A stretch of DNA of 5,516 nucleotides, from NCBI GenBank assembly GCA_949292445.1, contig CASEZU010000038.1:1-5516 (forward strand). Reading direction: 5' to 3'. The notes beneath the pieces are model-generated. The model was given only the letters and a program-made list of their open reading frames with translations. It did not search any database and was not told the DNA's origin. Shown piece by piece: positions 1 through 4,698 of the stretch; position 1 is the stretch's first letter, and every line of letters starts with the position of its first letter. Position numbers and translations under genes: made by a program. Origin of the DNA: an uncultured Spirochaetales bacterium (GTDB lineage Bacteria > Spirochaetota > Spirochaetia > Sphaerochaetales > Sphaerochaetaceae).

Positions 1-86
1 GTCAAGCCCTATTTCTGAAAATTCCGCAAAGAATTTCGGAGGCGCTTTTCATGCATTTCTGCTAGACTCTGAATTGGAGGAAAACA
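1..86 (+). other. Upstream region of the peroxiredoxin gene
   Basis: This holds the leader and presumably the promoter of the peroxiredoxin gene. The ribosome binding site GGAGG is at 76-80. A short inverted repeat, AAATTC (19-24) and GAATTT (31-36) around a 6-base spacer, could be an operator but is too short to be convincing. TGCTAGACT at 60-68 resembles an extended -10 box, yet transcription starting from it would leave almost no leader before the ribosome binding site, so I do not call it. The end of an upstream gene could lie here (stops at 16-18 and 61-66 in two plus frames), but the fragment is too short to identify. Confidence 0.4.
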
Positions 87-548
87 ATGCTGGAAGAAGG
101 AACAAAAGCTCCGGATTTCTCGCTCCCATGCGAGGACGGAAACAGCATTTCGCTGTCATCTCTCTCTGGACAGAGAGTAATCCTGTATTTCTACCCCAAG
201 GACAACACCCCGGGATGCACAAAGGAAGCATGCTCGCTCCGAGATGCCTCTGATGATCTGAAAGGGCTAGATGCGGCCGTGATAGGAATAAGCCCTGACT
301 CACCGCAGTCCCATGCGAAGTTCAGGGAAAAGCACAGCCTGCCGTTCCATCTGCTGTCCGATCCGGAACATAAGGTGATGGAAATGTACGGAGCTTATGG
401 GGAGAAGGTTCTCTATGGCAAGAAGACAATCGGCGTCATCCGCACGACATACATCATCGGCAAGGATGGCACGATCGAGAAGATATATAAGAAGGTAAAC
501 ACAGCCACTCACGGAGAGGATGTAAGGAAATTCCTGGAAAAGAACTGA
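87..548 (+). CDS. bcp: Thioredoxin-dependent peroxiredoxin, BCP/PrxQ type
   Basis: Cytosolic thiol peroxidase that reduces hydrogen peroxide and organic hydroperoxides, normally recharged by thioredoxin. The protein has 153 residues, close to the usual 150-156 of the family. The AhpC/TSA thioredoxin-like fold is evident from APDFSLP (residues 8-14) and from YFYPKDNTPGCTKEAC (34-49). C44 in the PxxxTxxC motif (P37, T41, C44) is the peroxidatic cysteine. C49, five residues on, is in the place of the resolving cysteine of atypical two-Cys BCPs. R119 fits the conserved active-site arginine. C15 is extra. The start is supported by GGAGG at 76-80, six bases before the ATG. There is no signal peptide. 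The gene stands alone on the plus strand, ends in TGA TAG, and converges on the ferredoxin-type gene, which fits a shared role in redox defence. I am very sure of the family; the electron donor is inferred. Confidence 0.97.
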   Translation: MLEEGTKAPDFSLPCEDGNSISLSSLSGQRVILYFYPKDNTPGCTKEACSLRDASDDLKGLDAAVIGISPDSPQSHAKFREKHSLPFHLLSDPEHKVMEMYGAYGEKVLYGKKTIGVIRTTYIIGKDGTIEKIYKKVNTATHGEDVRKFLEKN

Positions 549-555
549 TAGCATG

Positions 556-577
556 CGGAGCCGGCACCCCGGCTCCG
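556..577. terminator. Hairpin between convergent genes, probable bidirectional terminator
   Basis: A perfect 9-bp GC-rich stem, CGGAGCCGG (556-564) and CCGGCTCCG (569-577), closes a CACC tetraloop. It starts 7 bases after the peroxiredoxin stop and lies 7 bases beyond the stop of the ferredoxin-type gene, so it can serve both. The plus side is followed only by a short CTTTC. On the minus side the T-rich TTCTTTT comes more than ten bases later, so the U-tracts are weak in both directions. Confidence 0.75.
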
Positions 578-584
578 GCTTTCA

Positions 585-1220
585 TCAGGAAAGGAACTCC
601 AGATCATCCCCTTTTGCCCCGCACATCGGGCAGACAGGCTCCTCGCCCTCATCGACTTCGAACACGGTCTGGCAGAGAAGGCATCTGTATCTCCTCTTTC
701 CCGTGTTCTTTCTGACATAACCGCCGTCATTGCATACAAGAGACGAGAGCAGAGCTTCTGCCGCCTCTGAAGGGAACCCCGGCCCAGGCGGATCATCCAA
801 AAGTTCCTCCAGGAGATTCATGGAATTGCCGCTCTGAGGGAGCATATATCCCGCCTCTCTAAGAATATCCTCGGCAGAAAGCCTTGCTGAGCGGGCAATT
901 GCCTTCATCAGCCTCTTCAGTCCGGGTTTATCAGTGCTTACGGCAATCGCGGCGGCGATCCTCTCTTCCCTGGCCTTGTTCTCCGCCACTCTGTTCATTG
1001 CTGCTGCAACGGCCTCTTCCTTCTTCTGCTGAGGCGGATACTCAACAGGCACCATGCTGATGGCTCCGCTTGGGCAGGCATCAGCACAGACTCCGCAGCC
1101 AATGCACTTCTCCGTATCAATGATGCTGTTCTCGGTATCCGTAGCTCCATTCGGGCAGACATACAGACAGAGGCAGTCCTTCGTACACAGTCTAAGATTT
1201 CTCACAGCTTTTCTTTTCAT
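585..1220 (-). CDS. Ferredoxin-type 2[4Fe-4S] protein with C-terminal rubredoxin-like site
   Basis: Predicted cytosolic electron-transfer protein of 211 residues. Residues 9-56 form a bacterial ferredoxin-like double-cluster domain. The second motif is canonical, C39-x2-C42-x2-C45-x3-C49-P. The first is altered: C12-x3-C16-x1-C18-x3-C22-P. Residues 64-160 are mainly helical and charged, with a conserved-looking stretch AEDILREAGYMLPQSGN (116-132), and match no domain I can name. Residues 178-210 carry a rubredoxin/rubrerythrin-like zinc ribbon or FeCys4 site, C180-x2-C183 and C197-x2-C200. The protein has no histidine. Its ATG lies 9 bp after the double-rubredoxin gene, and its GAGGAGG (1225-1231) overlaps that gene's stop, so the two are almost certainly co-transcribed and coupled. 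Proteins of this shape occur in anaerobic Firmicutes as I recall, but I know no demonstrated function. The cofactors are inferred from cysteine spacing. Confidence 0.88.
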   Translation of the reverse strand: MKRKAVRNLRLCTKDCLCLYVCPNGATDTENSIIDTEKCIGCGVCADACPSGAISMVPVEYPPQQKKEEAVAAAMNRVAENKAREERIAAAIAVSTDKPGLKRLMKAIARSARLSAEDILREAGYMLPQSGNSMNLLEELLDDPPGPGFPSEAAEALLSSLVCNDGGYVRKNTGKRRYRCLLCQTVFEVDEGEEPVCPMCGAKGDDLEFLS

Positions 1221-1224
1221 ACCG

Positions 1225-1231
1225 CCTCCTC
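1225..1231 (-). promoter_or_regulatory. Ribosome binding site overlapping the upstream stop codon
   Basis: On the minus strand GAGGAGG lies four bases before the ATG at 1220. It overlaps the TGA (1232-1230) that ends the double-rubredoxin gene. This fixes the start of the ferredoxin-type gene and suggests translational coupling of the two proteins. Confidence 0.85.
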
Positions 1232-1856
1232 AGACAATCTTCTCGAATTTCCAGTCAGGAACCTTGCATACAGGGCAGATCGCGGGCGGCTCGCTGCCTA
1301 TGTAGACAAAGCCGCATATGCTGCAGACCCATACCTCAGTGTTCTCAAGGAAGGACTCCCCTTCCTTCATGTACCTGTCAAAAAGTGCCTGCACAATGCG
1401 CTCAGTCTTCTCCCCCCAGGTGCATGCCCTCAGGGCTCCACGGTCACCGAAGCCCGATGCCGCAGCCTTTGCATCAGGATATGACGTGCTGATGTTCTCT
1501 GAAGAAATGGAACGAAGGAGGTCAGGATCTGCCTCTTCTGCAGGAGCAGAGGTAGTGAAATAATCAGCGATTTTCCGGAAAAGTTCCGGCTCCTTTTCCA
1601 TATACTGCTTCTCAGCTCCTCTCGCGAGATTGGAGAAAAGAGCGGCAAGCGCTCCGGCTGAGAGTTTCTGCATGTCCGCATCGATGGTGACGGTTTCCTC
1701 CAGCTGCGGAGTCTCATCCGTACCTTCCTCCTGCGCGAACATGCTCTTCGGTGCCTTGCACATCGGGCATGCCCAGTCCTCTGGAAGATCACTGAATGGG
1801 ATCCCTTCCGCCTCTTCATCGTAGACATACCCGCATACCTGACAGATATACCTCAT
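1230..1856 (-). CDS. Double-rubredoxin protein with helical linker (rubrerythrin-like architecture without di-iron ligands)
   Basis: Cytosolic protein of 208 residues with an iron site at each end. Residues 1-41 are a shortened rubredoxin (C5-x2-C8-GYVYDE, then DLPEDW followed by C30-P-x-C33). Residues 175-208 are a rubrerythrin-type rubredoxin (WVC178-x2-C181, then C194-P-x-C197). Residues 62-171 are predicted helical, with segments such as LARGAEKQY and [10 protein letters not shown] that recall the ferritin-like helices of rubrerythrin. However, there is not one histidine in the protein, so the ExxH ligand motifs of a rubrerythrin di-iron centre are absent. C145 is a lone extra cysteine. 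The probable role is electron transfer, perhaps to peroxide- or oxygen-reducing enzymes, rather than peroxidase catalysis. GGAGG at 1862-1866, five bases before the ATG, supports the start. It is the first gene of a two-gene unit with the ferredoxin-type protein. The domains are clear; the substrate is unknown. Confidence 0.88.
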   Translation of the reverse strand: MRYICQVCGYVYDEEAEGIPFSDLPEDWACPMCKAPKSMFAQEEGTDETPQLEETVTIDADMQKLSAGALAALFSNLARGAEKQYMEKEPELFRKIADYFTTSAPAEEADPDLLRSISSENISTSYPDAKAAASGFGDRGALRACTWGEKTERIVQALFDRYMKEGESFLENTEVWVCSICGFVYIGSEPPAICPVCKVPDWKFEKIV

Positions 1857-1871
1857 TCATCCCTCCTTTTG

Positions 1872-1905
1872 CCGGTTAATGATAACCGGTATCATCAGGG
1901 TATCA
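1872..1905. promoter_or_regulatory. Overlapping palindromes, probable operator or leader stem-loop
   Basis: Two inverted repeats share bases. CCGGTTA (1872-1878) pairs with TAACCGG (1883-1889) around ATGA. ATGATA (1879-1884) pairs with TATCAT (1890-1895) around ACCGG. A direct copy of GGTATCA occurs at 1888-1894 and again at 1899-1905, 11 bp apart, about one helical turn. The block lies between the promoter-like boxes and the ribosome binding site of the double-rubredoxin gene. It could bind a dimeric repressor or fold as a 5' hairpin in the mRNA just ahead of GGAGG. I cannot name the regulator. Confidence 0.6.
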
Positions 1906-1924
1906 GTATTAATTGGCATGTCAA
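1897..1924 (-). promoter_or_regulatory. Candidate sigma70/sigmaA promoter of the rubredoxin/ferredoxin unit
   Basis: On the minus strand a perfect -35 box TTGACA (1924-1919) is followed after 16 bases by TACCCT (1902-1897), preceded by TG at the extended -10 position. The -10 matches the consensus poorly (3 of 6), so the call rests on the -35, the TG element and the position. Transcription would begin near 1890, giving a leader of about 35 bases. It lies directly after the terminator of the preceding gene, where a new promoter is expected. Confidence 0.5.
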
Positions 1925-1948
1925 CAAAGAAAATGGGGATGAAAAGAA

Positions 1949-1966
1949 GGAGCCCCGGAGGGCTCC
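1949..1966 (-). terminator. Rho-independent terminator of the ACT/UPF0210 operon
   Basis: A perfect 7-bp stem, GGAGCCC (1949-1955) and GGGCTCC (1960-1966), closes a 4-base loop. On the minus strand it begins 9 bases after the UPF0210 stop and is followed at once by TTCTTTTC. Stem, loop and U-rich tail are in the right order and orientation for intrinsic termination. Confidence 0.88.
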
Positions 1967-1975
1967 AGCGGAAAT

Positions 1976-3340
1976 TCAGTTCTTGAAGCTGTGGACAGGG
2001 GCGGGTATTCTGCCGCCGCGGGCTATGAAATCATCACAGGAGAACGGATTCACGCGCATGATAGGAGCATAGCCGAGAAGACCGCCGAAAGTGGCTGTAT
2101 CCCCCACCCCCTTGCCGATGACAGGAATGAGACGCACGGCAGTTGTCTTCTGGTTGACCATGCCGATTGCCATTTCATCGGCTATGATGCCGGAGATCGT
2201 CGTCGCCTTCGTGTCCCCGGGAATCGCGATCATATCCAGACCGACTGAACAGATACAAGTCATCGCCTCCAGTTTCTCAAGCGTGAGCGCACCTGCATTG
2301 ACGGCATTTATCATTCCCTGATCCTCGCTGACGGGAATGAACGAACCGCTGAGGCCGCCGACATAGCTGGAAGCCATTAGGCCGCCCTTCTTCACCTGGT
2401 CATTCAGCAGGGCCAGCGCCGCTGTCGTTCCAGGGGCTCCTGTTCGCTCAAGCCCCATAAGTTCGAGGATATCTGAGATGCTGTCCCCGATCGCCGGCGT
2501 GGGGGCAAGGGAAAGATCGACGATGCCGAACGGGATGCCAAGGCGCTTCGAGGCTTCCTTCGCGACAAGCTGTCCCAGCCGCGTGATCTTAAAAGCGGTG
2601 CGCTTGACAGTCTCTGCGAGCACCTCGAAATCCCTTCCCTTCACGCTTTCAAGCGCATGCTTTATGACGCCCGGCCCGCTGACGCCGACGTTTATCACGG
2701 CATCCGTTTCCGTGACACCATGGAAAGCACCGGCCATGAAAGGGTTGTCATCAGGGGCATTGCAGAATACGACGAGCTTGGCGCAGCCGATGGAATCCTT
2801 CTCGGCAGTACGCTCCGCAGTCGCCTTTATGATCCTGCCCATGAGTGCTACGGCATCCATGTTTATTCCTGTCTTCGTGGATCCTAGCGCAACGGATGAA
2901 CAGATATTCTCTGTGACGGAAAGAGCCTCAGGAATCGATTCTATGAGCATTCTCTCCGCTGCGGTCATTCCCTTGGCGCAAAGCGCGGAGTAGCCGCCGA
3001 GGAAATTGACGCCTACTTCCTTTGCAGCTCTGTCCAATGTCTTCGCTATTGTCACGAAATCGGAAGGAGTACGGCAGGCGGAGGCTCCCACTATGCCTAT
3101 CGGAGTCACGGAAATCCTCTTGTTCACGACAGGGATCGCATATTCGCGCTCAATCTCCACACCTGTCTTCACCAGATCCCGGCCCACTGTTGTTATCTTC
3201 CTGTAGATATTATTGCAGAGCTCATCGAGATCGGAGGAGATACAGTCCAGAAGCGAGATACCGAGCGTGATGGTCCTCACGTCTAGATTCTCCTTCTCTA
3301 TCATGGTATTGGTTTCAATTACTTCACTGAGGTTGATCAT
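1976..3340 (-). CDS. UPF0210 / DUF711 (PFL-like) family protein
   Basis: The full-length family member has 454 residues (the family is usually about 450) and its function is not established. Its fold is related to pyruvate formate-lyase. Family signatures visible include [16 protein letters not shown] (18-33), [16 protein letters not shown] (193-208), [10 protein letters not shown] (279-288), [11 protein letters not shown] (367-377) and the characteristic end [17 protein letters not shown] (438-454). I see no glycyl-radical motif of true PFL enzymes, so a glycyl radical reaction is unlikely. No signal peptide or membrane segment is evident. The ATG is 2 bp after the stop of the ACT-domain gene, with AGAGG (3349-3353) inside that gene's end. 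This tight pairing is also known in streptococci and some methanogens, and suggests that the ACT protein regulates or partners this one. The start at residue 1 is preferred over M13 because family proteins carry the preceding stretch. The family is certain; the role is open. Confidence 0.96.
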   Translation of the reverse strand: MINLSEVIETNTMIEKENLDVRTITLGISLLDCISSDLDELCNNIYRKITTVGRDLVKTGVEIEREYAIPVVNKRISVTPIGIVGASACRTPSDFVTIAKTLDRAAKEVGVNFLGGYSALCAKGMTAAERMLIESIPEALSVTENICSSVALGSTKTGINMDAVALMGRIIKATAERTAEKDSIGCAKLVVFCNAPDDNPFMAGAFHGVTETDAVINVGVSGPGVIKHALESVKGRDFEVLAETVKRTAFKITRLGQLVAKEASKRLGIPFGIVDLSLAPTPAIGDSISDILELMGLERTGAPGTTAALALLNDQVKKGGLMASSYVGGLSGSFIPVSEDQGMINAVNAGALTLEKLEAMTCICSVGLDMIAIPGDTKATTISGIIADEMAIGMVNQKTTAVRLIPVIGKGVGDTATFGGLLGYAPIMRVNPFSCDDFIARGGRIPAPVHSFKN

Positions 3341-3342
3341 CC

Positions 3343-3615
3343 TTAAATCCTCTGCATGCTCTCGAATATCTCTTCCCTCTGCAGCTTGATTATGCAGCCG
3401 AGCTTTCTGCCGAGCGTTTCAAGCTCCTCGGAAATGGTCAGGAACTCCTTGGTGGCGTTATTGGCATCGCAGATCATCATCATGTTGAAGAACCCGTCGA
3501 CAATCGTCTGGCTGATATCCAGAATATTGACATTGCTTGACGCAAGATATGTGCATACGCTGGCGATGATGCCAACCTTGTCCTTACCCACTACCGTGAT
3601 AATAGATTTTCTCAT
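3343..3615 (-). CDS. ACT domain protein, UPF0237 family
   Basis: A small cytosolic protein of 90 residues that is almost entirely one ACT domain, the ferredoxin-like fold that usually binds amino acids and dimerises. The first strand and loop, [15 protein letters not shown] (6-20), contain the expected G-x-D-x-x-G turn. The second half includes [19 protein letters not shown] (30-48). The length matches the stand-alone UPF0237 family (about 88-90). GGAG at 3621-3624, five bases before the ATG, supports the start. It is the first gene of an operon with UPF0210, which begins 2 bp after its stop. A regulatory or ligand-sensing role is inferred from the domain; the ligand is unknown. In some genomes it is annotated as related to the GcvR-type ACT repressors, but there is no sequence reason here to give it that role. 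Confidence 0.95.
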   Translation of the reverse strand: MRKSIITVVGKDKVGIIASVCTYLASSNVNILDISQTIVDGFFNMMMICDANNATKEFLTISEELETLGRKLGCIIKLQREEIFESMQRI

Positions 3616-3644
3616 TTCAGCTCCAATGCATTAAAAGCAGGAGT

Positions 3645-3653
3645 ATTTTATCA
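3645..3653 (-). promoter_or_regulatory. Candidate extended -10 promoter of the ACT/UPF0210 operon
   Basis: On the minus strand TGATAAAAT contains TAAAAT, five of six matches to the -10 consensus, with TG at the extended -10 position. No good -35 box is present 16-18 bases upstream. Transcription would start near 3638, leaving about 22 bases before the ATG with GGAG in place. Position and extended -10 support the call; the missing -35 weakens it. Confidence 0.4.
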
Positions 3654-3679
3654 GAAAGGAAGTACAGGAGCCATAACCG

Positions 3680-3714
3680 CATATACTATATGATAACAAT
3701 ATGATCAGATATGA
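3680..3714. repeat. AT-rich palindrome and ATATGA repeats upstream of the ACT operon promoter
   Basis: CATATACTATATG (3680-3692) is a perfect 13-bp palindrome around a central C. ATATGA occurs at 3688-3693, 3699-3704 and 3709-3714, with spacings of 11 and 10 bp that put the copies on one face of the helix. The block lies upstream of the candidate -10 where activators or UP elements act. Low-complexity AT-rich sequence could also give such repeats by chance. Confidence 0.4.
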
Positions 3715-3853
3715 GAATTATTGATTTATCATATTCAATCCAATTCTTTTAATTGTGAATATACATTCAAGCAAATGAAAAAACTGGCAATAGATATCAT
3801 TACATATTCGTCAGATATGCAAAGCATTGAAAACAGACAGAATGAATACAGAT

Positions 3854-4423
3854 TCAGCGTACATTCCCAGCAGCAGCCTCAGGAATTCCCTCTGTTCCTG
3901 AAGCAAAAGCCGTCCGCAGGGCAGATGCAGCAGGAATGATGAAAGAAAGATCATTCTCAGCAGATGGTGTATTTCTTTCATACTCAGCATGAAGCTCTGC
4001 GATGAATGACTCTATGCTTCCTGAAAGCATCATACTCCAGTCATGATCAGGGAAAAGCCTCTTCTGCATTGCATCATCCAGAATCCTCTCGTACTTCATG
4101 TGATCTTTCAGCCCGCCATGGAAGAGATGTGGATTATGAGGCCATGTGAAAGCATCAGACAAGTAATGAGTTATCTTGCCAAGTATATAGGGCGAAGCTA
4201 TCCCATCATGAACCATGTCACGCTCCAGCTTTGCTATGCGCATGAGCGCAGTGCGGAAATTATGGCCCCGGCCTTCATCCCCCGGAGCAACACCGGCAAG
4301 ATATGAGCGGATGCAGATATCCGGCTGGATACAGCCTAAGATATAGGACAGCGCGCAGAAAGGTTCCATGGGATGCTGCGAAAGGATGTGAAGTGCAAGG
4401 CGTATGTGGCTCACAAGTCTCAT
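3854..4423 (-). CDS. Zinc-dependent phospholipase C-like protein, cytosolic form
   Basis: This 189-residue protein belongs to the zinc-dependent phospholipase C / S1-P1 nuclease-like fold. The ligand pattern is well preserved: H86-x3-D90-x5-H96 in THYLSDAFTWPHN, then H108-x3-E112 in HMKYE. These match the H118/D122/H128 and H142/E146 set of Bacillus phosphatidylcholine-specific PLC. H54 (GHNF) and D35 (QPDI) fit the remaining upstream ligands. The classic enzyme is secreted and has an N-terminal Trp after processing; here there is no signal peptide, so the protein is probably intracellular and its substrate is unknown. It may be a phosphodiesterase rather than a phospholipase. The ATG lacks a ribosome binding site; the nearest purine-rich stretch (GAGG, 4439-4442) is 15 bases away, and no better in-frame start lies before the stop at 4469-4471. 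The gene stands alone between AT-rich spacers, so it is likely monocistronic. Confidence 0.85.
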   Translation of the reverse strand: MRLVSHIRLALHILSQHPMEPFCALSYILGCIQPDICIRSYLAGVAPGDEGRGHNFRTALMRIAKLERDMVHDGIASPYILGKITHYLSDAFTWPHNPHLFHGGLKDHMKYERILDDAMQKRLFPDHDWSMMLSGSIESFIAELHAEYERNTPSAENDLSFIIPAASALRTAFASGTEGIPEAAAGNVR

Positions 4424-4640
4424 ACAGGCATTAAAAGACCTCAGGGTGAAATCTGTGTGTTCAGTATATTAATTCCTGGCTAAACTGCTCTTTTCTCAGG
4501 ACCAGCCTTATATCATGGAAATAGCGGATTGCTTGATGCCTTCTGGATGTTCTCAGCCAATCCCAACCGTAGTGGCATATATTTCAGAATAAGTATAATC
4601 ACTCCGATATAGGAACTTAAAATAATCCACTAAATGGCAT
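4424..4640. other. Non-coding spacer upstream of the phospholipase C-like gene
   Basis: It contains the leader of the phospholipase C-like gene. On the minus strand TATACT (4468-4463), preceded by AATTAA, resembles a -10 box and would give a start near 4456, but no -35 is present at the right distance. A 25-codon plus-strand frame at 4515-4592 has no ribosome binding site and no recognisable product. I see no tRNA, repeat or mobile-element ends. Confidence 0.4.
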
Positions 4641-4698
4641 GTAAAAAGAGGAACCAAAGGATATGATTGGCCTGCCATATCTGACAGGCCGTCTGGTT
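4641..4698 (-). terminator. Probable terminator of the SmsB-like gene
   Basis: The core stem is GGCCTG (4669-4674) paired with CAGGCC (4685-4690) around a 10-base loop. An outer pairing, AACCA (4652-4656) with TGGTT (4694-4698), reaches into the stop codon of the SmsB-like gene, with unequal internal loops. On the minus strand the outer stem is followed by TTTTT (4647-4643). The core stem is clear; whether the outer stem forms and brings the T-run into play is an inference. Confidence 0.6.

Larger units (their letters stand above)
3616..3853. other. AT-rich non-coding spacer
   Basis: It separates the end of the phospholipase C-like gene from the ACT operon. It is strikingly AT-rich: 3721-3840 is about 28% GC by my count, far below the neighbouring genes. 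The ACT end holds the promoter and repeat candidates listed separately. On the minus strand a TTTTTT run near 3779-3784 has no convincing stem before it, so I see no clear terminator for the phospholipase-like gene. I see no tRNA or conserved small gene. Confidence 0.5.

Noticed and set aside
1..63. C-terminal end of an upstream plus-strand gene
   Set aside because: Two frames end in stops here, but fewer than 22 codons are visible and none is recognisable.
1344..1673. Calling the double-rubredoxin protein a functional rubrerythrin
   Set aside because: The helical middle lacks any histidine and so lacks the ExxH ligands of the di-iron site.
1869..2072. Plus-strand open frame of 67 codons
   Set aside because: It spans the operator, promoter and terminator region and then the antisense of the UPF0210 end; no ribosome binding site and no plausible product.
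2478..2993. Plus-strand open frame of 171 codons
   Set aside because: It lies wholly inside the UPF0210 gene on the opposite strand, has low-complexity serine/alanine-rich composition and no recognisable motif; the minus-strand protein is a clear full-length family member.
1976..3340. Glycyl radical enzyme (pyruvate formate-lyase) activity for the UPF0210 protein
   Set aside because: The fold is PFL-like, but I see no C-terminal glycyl-radical motif and no activase gene nearby.
3721..3939. Plus-strand open frame of 72 codons beginning with TTG in the AT-rich spacer
   Set aside because: It has no ribosome binding site, runs into the 3' end of the phospholipase C-like gene, and its translation looks random.
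4515..4592. Plus-strand 25-codon frame starting with ATG
   Set aside because: There is no ribosome binding site and no similarity I recognise; a frame of this length is expected by chance.
4484..4612. Plus-strand frame that might be a relic of a transposase C-terminus
   Set aside because: I found no catalytic motif, inverted-repeat ends or target duplication, and the translation does not match any transposase I know.
3616..4696. tRNA, small RNA or CRISPR in the two spacers
   Set aside because: I found no T-loop-like sequence, no cloverleaf and no regularly spaced repeats with unique spacers; the short ATATGA repeats are too close together for a CRISPR array.
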